A stretch of 25,265 bases of DNA from the NCBI GenBank assembly GCA_030612585.1, contig JAUWNP010000052.1, forward strand, positions 1 through 25,265. Reading direction: 5' to 3'. Shown here piece by piece: positions 1 to 6,479 of this stretch (position 1 is the stretch's first letter; every line of letters begins with the position of its first letter). A model generated the notes under the pieces. The model did no database searches. It saw only the letters and a program-made list of their open reading frames with translations, and was not told the origin of the DNA. Source of the DNA: Anaerolineae bacterium (GTDB lineage: Bacteria > Chloroflexota > Anaerolineae > B4-G1). Position numbers and translations under genes: made by a program.

Positions 1-173
1 AATCTCGCCAGCCAGACCTGAATTTCAGACCAAATCGAGTGTCCAGATTCATCCCGGGCACGAAAACAGGCCGTTTCGTTGCCCGCTTGGCGTCATTTTG
101 ACAACTGACAAACACCATTTCGTTAAGTTATGACAGATGCCTTACGCCTATTCTTGTCCCCAGCGCGATACGC
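1..173. other. Left edge, no gene recognised
   Basis: I see no coding sequence, RNA gene or convincing repeat here. The minus strand should hold the continuation of the MalT-like fragment that ends at 174, but its translation does not resemble the ATPase domain of that family. This stretch therefore lies beyond the break point of the truncated gene. Confidence 0.4.
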
Positions 174-404
174 TCACACACCACTCGGGGGGAACGGAGA
201 TGAACAGTGGGCCCACTCGCTCAGCAGCGTCGTTTTGCCAAACCCGGCCGGGGCGGAGATGAGGGTCAGTTTGCGGTGCAGCCCTGCCTTCAGCCGCTCC
301 GTCAAGCGCGGGCGCGGCGCCAGGTTGGGGCGTGCAGGCGGGATGTACAGTTTGGTGGTCAGGAGTGGAACGTCCTGAGCACCGCCGAAAGATGGCGTGA
401 CCAT
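174..404 (-). pseudogene. Truncated MalT/LuxR-type ATP-dependent regulator, N-terminal fragment
   Basis: The translation holds the characteristic opening of large MalT-type LuxR-family regulators: LLTTKLYIPPARPNLAPRPR, then a Walker A (APAGFGKTT). The start is placed at the ATG at 404, because a good ribosome site (AGGAAAGG) lies 7-15 bases upstream; a longer reading from 494 lacks this. Family members are about 900 residues, with an N-terminal NTPase, a TPR-like sensor region and a C-terminal LuxR helix-turn-helix. Here homology stops about five residues after Walker A, at roughly 213, and a stop follows a dozen unrelated codons. No DNA-binding domain can be made, so I call it a remnant. The break reflects a deletion or rearrangement at about 210-215. 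Confidence 0.75.
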
Positions 405-1093
405 TTTCCCTTTCCTGGATGTTCTATGCCGGTTCGCTGGCTGTCCCAAAGGCCCAGACGCCGCAATCTTATCATACCTTGACCGAACACGCAATCCTGA
501 TGAAAGGCATCCTTCTGGCCCTCTGGTTGGGGAGGCGCAGTGCGCGCAGCCTTGGGCCCCCGAACCACTGCCCAGATAGCGACGACCACAAACCCAACCA
601 CAGAGAGCCAGCCGAACAGGTCGCCGATGACAGGGTAGACGGTGAAAACGCCATTGGTAGGCACCTGCGCCACCATCACCCGCTCGCTGGCGGTAAAGTG
701 ATCCATCTCTGCCAACACCCGCCCGTAGGGGTCTGCCGTGATTGACCGGCCTTGATCTGCCTGGCGCACCACCGAGATGCCGTTTTCGATGGCCCGGAAG
801 ACGGCCATTTGCGCGTGTATGGGATCAATCTCGCGCCAGTCGTGGGCGGGTGACAAGAGGATGTCTGTGCCATTGCGGCCCGCCTGCCTGACGATGCTGG
901 GAAAGTCCGTATCCCAACAGATGATACCCGACAACGTGCCATACGGAGTTTCGATGGTGCGTAACACGCCGTCGCCGAGCAAGGACCCCTCGAGCATATT
1001 CCCCCCGTATTTGACGTGCTCCAGCACGATGTCGCCGGCGGGATCAGCGACGACGAGTTTGTTCTCGACCAGTTGACGACCGAGCCGAACCAC
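359..1093 (-). pseudogene. Carbon-nitrogen hydrolase (Lnt/nitrilase type), 5'-truncated
   Basis: The product resembles the C-terminal two thirds of nitrilase-superfamily enzymes close to apolipoprotein N-acyltransferase. The catalytic Cys lies in GIICWDTDFPS, a candidate catalytic Lys in HVKYGG, and the family block ENGISVVRQADQGRS is present, followed by one C-terminal membrane segment (about residues 155-177). The glutamate of the Glu-Lys-Cys triad belongs to the missing N-terminal part. The open frame begins at a GTG with an in-frame TAG directly before it (1094-1096), so no full-length enzyme can be made. The last ~50 residues, after the membrane segment, look non-homologous and run 46 bases into the MalT-like fragment, so the true 3' end may also be damaged. 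It probably once acylated or hydrolysed an amide at the membrane. Confidence 0.75.
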
Positions 1094-1098
1094 CTAAT

Positions 1099-1384
1099 GA
1101 GAAAGGTCAATCCCCACGCCTGCGTCATCATCCGGGACGAGGGGACCACCAGCATTGTGAGAGCGTTCACCAGGGAGGGCGCGCGCGGCAAGGGGATCGC
1201 CACAGCATTGCTTGACCGGTCGCTGGAATGGGCGCGGGCCGAGGGCTACGAGCGCTGCGCGGTGGATTTTGAGCCGATGAACTATCTCGCGGCCCGTTTC
1301 TGGATGAGGCACTTTCAGCCGGTGATCTATGCGCTGGTGCGCCAGATAGATGATCGGATTGTCAAATCACTCGCCCTCCCGTAG
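1099..1384 (+). pseudogene. GNAT acetyltransferase, C-terminal fragment
   Basis: The translation contains the acetyl-CoA-binding motif A of GNAT enzymes (REGARGKGIATALLDRSLEW). It continues through CAVDFEPMN and ends with a conserved tail FQPVIYALVRQIDDRI, which I associate with GNAT proteins of Chloroflexota and Bacillota. The N-terminal half is absent: the frame is open upstream to a GTG at 1016, but those codons are antisense to the hydrolase remnant and carry no GNAT similarity. The gene is truncated at about 1095-1105, exactly where the hydrolase on the other strand is also cut. The start coordinate given is approximate. Confidence 0.7.
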
Positions 1385-1407
1385 GTAAACGACCCGCGAG
1401 AGGGCGA
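1371..1407. terminator. Weak inverted repeat between convergent genes
   Basis: TCGCCCTC (1371-1378) and GAGGGCGA (1400-1407) form a perfect 8-bp stem around a 21-base loop. It spans the end of the GNAT fragment and the gap before the end of the helicase. There is no clear T-run on either side, so a terminator role is only suggested by position. Confidence 0.3.
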
Positions 1408-1424
1408 ATGGTAATCTTGAGAAT

Positions 1425-3071
1425 TTATCTTGCCCGCTCAAGCACTATGGCTTGTCCGCGCAGTTTCCACCCGCTCATTTTGCGCAGCACGAGGGCCACG
1501 TGTTTCTGGGTTACGTCCACGTAGGTTTGGCCCTGGTTGATGCAAATCGCGCCAATGGCTTTGCCGGGGATGCTGGCCGTGCCCGCAATCGCGCCGACGA
1601 TTTCGCCGGGATGCAGACCGTGCGCCCTGCCCGCGTTCATTGAGAGCCGCACCATACCCGGTTCGTGCCCGCCCTTGCGCCGGGACTGTTTGCCCCGTGG
1701 CGCGCGCTTGTCCTGCGCCTTGCGATTGTGATCGCTGCGTTTGGCAGGCGTGTGGATTTTGGCAATCTCTTCGATGGGCCGGTGTTGCTCCTCGGCGCGC
1801 GCCAATTGAATGGCTGCTGCCGCGAGGTCCAGCGGATCGCAACCGGCCGCGGCCAGTTTTGCGACCAGGTCGCGCTCGCGCTCCAACTGTCCCTGGACGA
1901 GTTGATCGGCCAGCAGGTCCATAAATTGCTCGTCGCGGTGGGTCAGGATTTGGTCCACGCTGGGCAACTTGGCGTAAGAAATAGAGCAACGCGCGTACTT
2001 TTCGATCTTGCGCACGCGCCAACGTTCTTGGGGTGTGACCAGCGTGATGGCAACCCCTTTCTTCCCGGCCCGGCCAGTCCGCCCGATGCGGTGAACGTAA
2101 TACCCTGGGTTTAGGGGTAGGTCGTAATTGATGACGTGCGAGACGTCCTCAATGTCCAACCCGCGGGCGGCGACGTCGGTCGCCACCACCAGGGCGACTC
2201 GGCCACGGCGAAAACGGCTCAGGACGGTCTCGCGCGCTTGCTGGCTCAGTTCGCCGTGCAGCGCCTCCGCCTGAAAGCCGCGCGCAAACAGCGCCTCGGC
2301 CAGACCCGCAGTGCCGACCCGGGTGCGCGCAAAGATCAATCCGCTGCTTATGGTCTCTGTTTCCAGCAGGCGCGTGAGCGCGGCCAGTTTGTCGCTTTCC
2401 CGAACGACGTAATAACGTTGCTCGACGTTAGCGACGGTCAATTGTTTGGGATTGATGATGACCGATTCCGGCGCGTGCATGTAGCGGTCGGCCAGATTGC
2501 GGATCGGTTTGTGCAGCGTCGCCGAAAACAGCGCCGTCTGACGTGTCTCGGGCGTCTCGCTCAAGATGGCCTCAATGTCCTCGATAAAACCCATACTCAA
2601 CATCTCGTCGGCTTCATCCAGCACCAGGAAACGCACGCCGCTCAGGTCGAGCGATTTTCTGCGGATCAGGTCCAACATCCGCCCCGGTGTGCCGACGACA
2701 ACGTCTACGCCGCGCTTGAGGCGGCTAATTTGACGGCTGTACGATTGTCCTCCGTAAACGGGCAGCACGCGCACGCCCCGGTGAGCCCCATAATCGTAGA
2801 TTGCCGTGGCGACCTGGTTCGCCAGCTCGCGGGTGGGGGCGACGACCAGCCCTTGCACAGCGTCGCATTGGGGGTCCAACGCGTGCAGCATTGGCAGCGC
2901 GAACGCCGCCGTCTTGCCCGTCCCGGTCTGCGCCTGTCCCAGTACGTCGCTTCCTGCCAACAATAGGGGGATGGCCCTCGCCTGGATCGGGGTCGGGGCC
3001 TCGTACCCCAACTCGGTCACGGCCTGCACTAGTTCTGGACGCAACCCAAATGTCTGAAATGTAACGCTCAC
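1425..3071 (-). CDS. deaD: DEAD-box ATP-dependent RNA helicase (DeaD/CsdA-like)
   Basis: This cytoplasmic RNA helicase of 548 residues unwinds structured RNA, in ribosome assembly, mRNA turnover or cold adaptation. All core motifs are visible: Walker A AQTGTGKT (47-54), PTREL (79-83), TPGR (128-131), DEAD (152-155), SAT (183-185), ARGLD near 302 and HRIGRTGR (327-334). After the two RecA-like domains comes a charged linker rich in Lys/Arg (about 430-470). A C-terminal DbpA/CsdA-type RNA-binding domain follows (about 470-548), with VRLSMNAGR and the GxIxGAI-like core. Length and architecture fit DeaD/CsdA (E. coli CsdA is about 630) rather than short RhlE/RhlB forms. The start is a GTG with AAGGGAG six bases upstream. 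It is monocistronic, with its own promoter and a leader hairpin. Confidence 0.95.
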   Translation of the reverse strand: MSVTFQTFGLRPELVQAVTELGYEAPTPIQARAIPLLLAGSDVLGQAQTGTGKTAAFALPMLHALDPQCDAVQGLVVAPTRELANQVATAIYDYGAHRGVRVLPVYGGQSYSRQISRLKRGVDVVVGTPGRMLDLIRRKSLDLSGVRFLVLDEADEMLSMGFIEDIEAILSETPETRQTALFSATLHKPIRNLADRYMHAPESVIINPKQLTVANVEQRYYVVRESDKLAALTRLLETETISSGLIFARTRVGTAGLAEALFARGFQAEALHGELSQQARETVLSRFRRGRVALVVATDVAARGLDIEDVSHVINYDLPLNPGYYVHRIGRTGRAGKKGVAITLVTPQERWRVRKIEKYARCSISYAKLPSVDQILTHRDEQFMDLLADQLVQGQLERERDLVAKLAAAGCDPLDLAAAAIQLARAEEQHRPIEEIAKIHTPAKRSDHNRKAQDKRAPRGKQSRRKGGHEPGMVRLSMNAGRAHGLHPGEIVGAIAGTASIPGKAIGAICINQGQTYVDVTQKHVALVLRKMSGWKLRGQAIVLERAR

Positions 3072-3089
3072 TCGATACTCCCTTGCGAC

Positions 3090-3116
3090 AAAAAAGCCTT
3101 ACCCATCGGCAAGGCT
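3090..3116 (-). terminator. Intrinsic terminator-like hairpin in the deaD leader
   Basis: On the minus strand AGCCTT pairs with AAGGCT, with CC/GG pairing inside, and five further T residues follow directly (3094 down to 3090). The hairpin ends only about 18 bases before the GTG start of the helicase and just before its AAGGGAG ribosome site. No gene lies upstream on this strand that would need a terminator, so it more likely acts as an attenuator inside the deaD leader. Confidence 0.6.
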
Positions 3117-3138
3117 CAACCTCGCTAATATTGTTCTT

Positions 3139-3156
3139 CCGGCGCACTCGCACCGG
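3139..3156 (-). promoter_or_regulatory. 5'-end hairpin of deaD leader RNA
   Basis: A 7-bp stem (CCGGTGC with GCGCCGG, one G-U pair) closes a four-base loop. Its first base coincides with the transcription start predicted from the promoter at 3163-3190. A hairpin at the extreme 5' end may stabilise the transcript or take part in an alternative fold with the attenuator hairpin. Confidence 0.4.
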
Positions 3157-3162
3157 CGGCGG

Positions 3163-3190
3163 ATTATAACACATAAGGGGTTATTGACAA
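3163..3190 (-). promoter_or_regulatory. Sigma-70-type promoter of deaD
   Basis: On the minus strand a -35 TTGTCA (3190-3185) is separated by 16 bases from a perfect -10 TATAAT (3168-3163). The predicted start at about 3156 gives an untranslated leader of roughly 85 bases holding two hairpins. Confidence 0.75.
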
Positions 3191-3369
3191 CCTGGGCGAA
3201 ATCGTTTCTGCTGGATCGGGGATGTGCGTGGCCATCCGTACATCAGCCGCCCTGCTCCACCCTCACACGGACGCCGCGCACCGCGCCAAAACATCCTTGA
3301 TCTCCCCCGGCTGCTGCACAACAGCCCACCGCCATCGCGTAACCGCCCGCCGCAGGCCAACCATTCCCG

Positions 3370-3510
3370 TCACCCGCCCTCGCCCGCGACGATCTCGATC
3401 TCCTCCTCCGTCAACCCATACAACTCGTACACCAGCGCGTCTATCTGGCGGTCGGTGGCCTCGATCTGGCGCTGGTACAACTGCTTGTTCCTTCGATCTT
3501 TCCCGCTCAT
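3370..3510 (-). pseudogene. C-terminal remnant of a restriction/modification methylase
   Basis: A 46-codon frame ends with the segment TDRQIDALVYELYGLTEEEI followed by EIV. This is the signature C-terminus of Eco57I/type IIG and related N6-adenine methyltransferase-endonuclease proteins (also PglX-like), just after the target-recognition region. The rest of the protein, normally about 1000 residues, is absent. An in-frame TAG lies two codons before the first ATG, and the upstream sequence does not continue the family. It is the relic of a lost restriction-modification or phage-defence locus. Precise family assignment from the tail alone is uncertain. Confidence 0.6.
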
Positions 3511-4178
3511 CTCCTACGCTTCCACATCTCAGTGCATGGCGATTAAACGGCAGTCTGGTTCAGAAATTGAACCAAGAGATGAACTGTTGTAGAAGGGTTG
3601 TCATACGCTGGCCTATGTTGATCACCGTATCCTTGCAGGAGCCTCGTTGCGTTTCGTATCGCATCTCCTTGCTTATCCTCAAGCAAATCGTACATATTCG
3701 GATTGTTCTTTTCGGGGAGTCTCCCCGTGGAGTGTTGCTGGCTCACCAGAGCCACCCGTGCCGCCTCGCTCCCGCTGGATCGCCAGATCCAGCGGCTTGG
3801 CGACGGGATCTGGCGGTCCCTCTAGAGCAAAGTGGGGAACAACACCCAAGAGAGGGACTACCGAACGGCACATCACTCACTTACCAAGCCAAAGCACGGA
3901 CAAAACCTCGGAGGTCTGAACGCTTACGGCCAAGATAGCCCGGCGGCAAAACGGGGCGACCTCAACCGAGGTCGCCCCGCTCGCATACGGAAACAGGCTT
4001 ACCCTCGGCGCCGCGTCCACCGCCTGGGCGGTCGCAGAAACCCCGTCCACGCAGGTGGATGGCCGGCATGAAGTGCCCTCCAGCCGCAGGTTTGAACCTG
4101 CCGGTCATTGTTGCCTGGCGGCACCGGTCGAGATGAACAAGGAGGGCGGCGCTCGTTTGTGCGAGGGGCGCTGTCGGG
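3511..4178. other. Gene-free stretch rich in perfect hairpins
   Basis: No protein here is recognisable. One 70-residue minus-strand frame (3543-3755), in a locally lower-GC part, matches nothing I know. The stretch holds several perfect inverted repeats: TGGTTCA/TGAACCA (3556-3574), CGGGGAG/CTCCCCG (3713-3727), GGCTC/GAGCC (3740-3753), GCTGGATC/GATCCAGC (3774-3793) and an 11-bp stem at 3953-3978. It may be a decayed mobile element or a structured RNA. Confidence 0.45.
3953..3978 (-). terminator. Strong hairpin, possible terminator
   Basis: A perfect 11-bp GC-rich stem with a four-base loop (GGGGCGACCTC paired with GAGGTCGCCCC). On the minus strand it is followed by GTTTTG, a short T-run. No intact minus-strand gene lies just upstream, so it may be the relic of a lost gene. 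Confidence 0.4.
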
Positions 4179-4184
4179 TATAAT
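4157..4184 (+). promoter_or_regulatory. Candidate promoter of the two-component operon
   Basis: TTGTGC (4157-4162), a 16-base spacer and a perfect TATAAT (4179-4184). The predicted start near 4191 leaves a leader of 35-60 bases to the kinase start. Confidence 0.6.
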
Positions 4185-4225
4185 AGGAACAGACAGGAGA
4201 AGCCTTGTGTGAGCGATGACGGGGG

Positions 4226-5476
4226 ATGTCAATACCCAGGAATGAAAACACCATGGAATCACATCCAAACTCACCCGCAGCCCTAGAAAGACAGAGCAGG
4301 CTGCTCTTTGTGCTCATGGTCATCATCGGATACGTTGTCACCTTCGTTGTCATCTCCGGTCAGTATGGCAAAAGATTTACGCTCCAGGAACTCTTTTGGG
4401 GATTCTCTTTTGGAGTTATTTACCTGTTCCTGGGGCTAAACGACCGCGTGATTTTTGATCGTCTCCCGGCTGGCTGGGCGGAAGCGCTGTTCTTTTCCGT
4501 GCAATGTTCCCTGGTTTTTGGCATTGGGTGGGTGCTGGGGCCTGGTGGCCACTGGTTAATTGGGCTGCCGCTTGCAGGGGTTGCGGTGGAGAGGCTCCCC
4601 CCCCGGCCGCGCTGGCTGGTGTATGTTGCCCTGATCGCCGTTGTCATGTTGCCAGTTGGATTGCGTTATGCAACCTGGACCGAGGCGCTATATAATGCCA
4701 TCGTCGTGGGCTCCGCGATTTTTTTCGTGGTCGTGTTCACCCAATCGCGCTTGAACGAGCAGCAGGCCCGGGAGAACGCAGAGCGACTAATGGCGGCATT
4801 GGAGGAAGCGAACGTTCATCTCGCTGTTTATGCTACTCAGGCTGAGGAACTGGCGATGACCCAGGAACGCAATCGTCTGGCGAGAGAGATTCACGATAGC
4901 CTGGGCCATTACCTCACGATCGTAAACGTGCAGATTGAGGCCGCCAAGGTCGTTATGAATTCCGACCCCGAACGTGCCTGGGATGCGATGAACAAAGCCC
5001 AGGACCTCACCCAGAAGGGGCTGACCAGGGTCCGGGAGTCTGTGGCGGCTCTGAGAGAATCCCCGGTGAGCAACCAGCCGCTACACGAAGCCATTGCATC
5101 CTTGGTCGAGGAAACACAAAACACTGGTATCGTCACCGCATTCAAGGTTGCTGGCGAGCCGCAAACCCTGGAAAACAAGGTCGCCCTGGCACTTTACCGG
5201 GCCGCTCAGGAAGGGCTGACAAATGTGCGCAAACACGCGCGCGCTTCCCGGGTTGACGTCCTGCTGGACTTTAGCCGGCCCGGTGAGGTGCGCCTGGAGG
5301 TAAAAGATAACGGTGTGGGCGCGGCGGCGACGACCGGGGGATTTGGACTGCTGGGTATCCGGGAACGGGTGCAGTTGCTGGGTGGCAGATTTGAGGCCAG
5401 TACGGGTATAGGGAAAGGGTTTTGCCTGACGGTTAGCGTGCCGGTGTCGTATGCGGGCGGGCCGGTACAGCCATAG
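4226..5476 (+). CDS. Membrane sensor histidine kinase, NarL/DesK family
   Basis: A 416-residue sensor kinase of the HisKA_3 class. The N-terminal half (about 25-190) has five to six membrane segments and almost no extracellular domain, typical of kinases sensing the membrane itself (DesK, LiaS-like). A short coiled-coil linker precedes the H-box REIHDSLGHYLT, with the phosphorylated His at residue 223. The ATPase domain shows the N-box (AAQEGLTNVRKHA), DNGVG and the GFGLLGIRERV G-box. The ATG at 4226 sits close to a GGGGG; the ATG at 4253, preceded by AGGAA, is an alternative start. The response regulator begins 11 bases after the stop, so the two form one operon. The signal is not readable from the sequence. 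Confidence 0.9.
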   Translation: MSIPRNENTMESHPNSPAALERQSRLLFVLMVIIGYVVTFVVISGQYGKRFTLQELFWGFSFGVIYLFLGLNDRVIFDRLPAGWAEALFFSVQCSLVFGIGWVLGPGGHWLIGLPLAGVAVERLPPRPRWLVYVALIAVVMLPVGLRYATWTEALYNAIVVGSAIFFVVVFTQSRLNEQQARENAERLMAALEEANVHLAVYATQAEELAMTQERNRLAREIHDSLGHYLTIVNVQIEAAKVVMNSDPERAWDAMNKAQDLTQKGLTRVRESVAALRESPVSNQPLHEAIASLVEETQNTGIVTAFKVAGEPQTLENKVALALYRAAQEGLTNVRKHARASRVDVLLDFSRPGEVRLEVKDNGVGAAATTGGFGLLGIRERVQLLGGRFEASTGIGKGFCLTVSVPVSYAGGPVQP

Positions 5477-5487
5477 GAGCACACAGT

Positions 5488-6141
5488 ATGACCATTCGTG
5501 TATTGCTTGTGGATGATCAGGCGCTTTTTCGAGAGGGATTAGAGACGCTGCTTTCTGTCCATAAGGACATTCAAGTCGTTGGACAGGCGAGTAATGGCCA
5601 GGAAGCGGTTGAGGTTGCGGCCAAAGTTCAACCGGACGTGGTTCTGATGGACGTGCGTATGCCGATACTGGATGGTGTTGGGGCTACGCGTCGTCTGAAC
5701 AAGGTTCTGCCTCAATGCAGAGTTATCGTGCTCACGACTTTTGACGATGATGAATACGTATTTGACGCCTTGCGCGCTGGCGCGGTGGGGTATCTGCTGA
5801 AAGACGTGGCGTCGGCGCGGTTGGTCGAAGCGATCCGCGCCACTGCGCGCGGCAAATCCATCCTTGAACCCTCGGTGGCTGCAAAAGTGATCGCCGAATT
5901 CACCAGGGTTTCGAGCATGGTTCCAGCGGCGCAAATGGAGCAGTTGGTCGAACCATTATCTGAGCGCGAATCAGAGATCCTGGCATTGATCGCCACGGGG
6001 GCCAGCAATAAGGAAATCGCCAACCGTCTTTTCATCGCGGAAGGCACGGTGAAAAATCACGTGACGCATATCCTGGGAAAATTAGGCGTGCGTGACCGGA
6101 CGCAGGCGGCCCTGAAGGCCAGGGAATTAGGCTTACTGTGA
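5488..6141 (+). CDS. Response regulator, NarL/LuxR family
   Basis: A 217-residue DNA-binding response regulator, cognate to the kinase just upstream. The receiver domain shows the acidic pair D9-D10, the phospho-acceptor D55 in VLMDVRMP, T83 and K105. The LuxR-type helix-turn-helix (about 150-215) has SERESEILALIATGASNKEI followed by the recognition helix around TVKNHVTHILGKL. The strong terminator just after the stop ends the operon. Its targets may include its own promoter and the ABC operon 340 bases downstream, where palindromes lie upstream of the promoter. Confidence 0.95.
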   Translation: MTIRVLLVDDQALFREGLETLLSVHKDIQVVGQASNGQEAVEVAAKVQPDVVLMDVRMPILDGVGATRRLNKVLPQCRVIVLTTFDDDEYVFDALRAGAVGYLLKDVASARLVEAIRATARGKSILEPSVAAKVIAEFTRVSSMVPAAQMEQLVEPLSERESEILALIATGASNKEIANRLFIAEGTVKNHVTHILGKLGVRDRTQAALKARELGLL

Positions 6142-6152
6142 AAAGTTCTGAG

Positions 6153-6197
6153 GAATAAGACGGCGACCGGGTGGAGCCCGGTCGCTGTCTTATTTTG
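6153..6197 (+). terminator. Rho-independent terminator of the two-component operon
   Basis: Starting 12 bases after the response regulator stop, AATAAGAC plus GCGACCGGG pairs with CCCGGTCGC plus GTCTTATT around a five-base loop, with a T-rich end (TTATTTT). The A-tract/T-tract flanks would let it work in both directions. Confidence 0.9.
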
Positions 6198-6240
6198 GGA
6201 AACACTCTTTTTTTCGGCTTTATCTGCCGCTTGTAACGAA

Positions 6241-6296
6241 GTCACATATCCCAATGTGACCTGGTCACAGCGGGCAATATGACCTGAACGATGACC
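6241..6296 (+). promoter_or_regulatory. Nested palindromes upstream of the ABC operon promoter
   Basis: GTCACAT-N6-ATGTGAC (6241-6260) overlaps a perfect 15-base palindrome TGTGACC-T-GGTCACA (6255-6269). Two further TGACCT half-sites follow at 6280 and 6292. The array lies about 45-100 bases upstream of the predicted transcription start, where an activator would bind. A NarL-type regulator or a Crp/Fnr-type protein are candidates; the neighbouring response regulator is the most economical guess. Confidence 0.6.
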
Positions 6297-6305
6297 TCCT
6301 GCACG

Positions 6306-6333
6306 TTACAAACTCCCCCTGAGTTGCTATGAT
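6306..6333 (+). promoter_or_regulatory. Promoter of the ABC transporter operon
   Basis: TTACAA (6306-6311), a 16-base spacer and TATGAT (6328-6333). The predicted start at about 6340 gives a leader of roughly 140 bases containing two copies of a 16-base sequence in opposite orientation. Confidence 0.5.
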
Positions 6334-6352
6334 GGTGACTATCAGACTGGTA

Positions 6353-6450
6353 ACCCTTGCGAAGGTTAGAGGATGATTCTCAAGCCGAAAGTGACTTCAA
6401 TAGACGGAATTCATATCACTAAGAAGTCTGTTCGTAACCTTCGCAAGGGT
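6353..6450 (+). repeat. Pair of 16-bp inverted repeats in the ABC operon leader
   Basis: ACCCTTGCGAAGGTTA (6353-6368) is the exact reverse complement of 6435-6450, 66 bases away. Each copy is itself nearly palindromic (CCTT-GCG-AAGG core). They could be two operators 82 bp apart centre to centre, for a looping repressor, or in RNA a 16-bp stem that ends about 30 bases before the ATG and close to the AAAGGAG ribosome site. Confidence 0.7.
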
Positions 6451-6479
6451 GGTAGCACATATAGAAAGGAGTATACCCA

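Noticed and set aside
2136..2966. Long plus-strand open frame of 276 codons
   Set aside because: It lies entirely antisense to the DEAD-box helicase, whose motifs are complete; composition is that of a shadow frame.
3713..3978. Group II intron fragment
   Set aside because: The hairpin density invited the idea, but I could not find a domain V-like hairpin or reverse-transcriptase codons on either strand; kept only as an open question.
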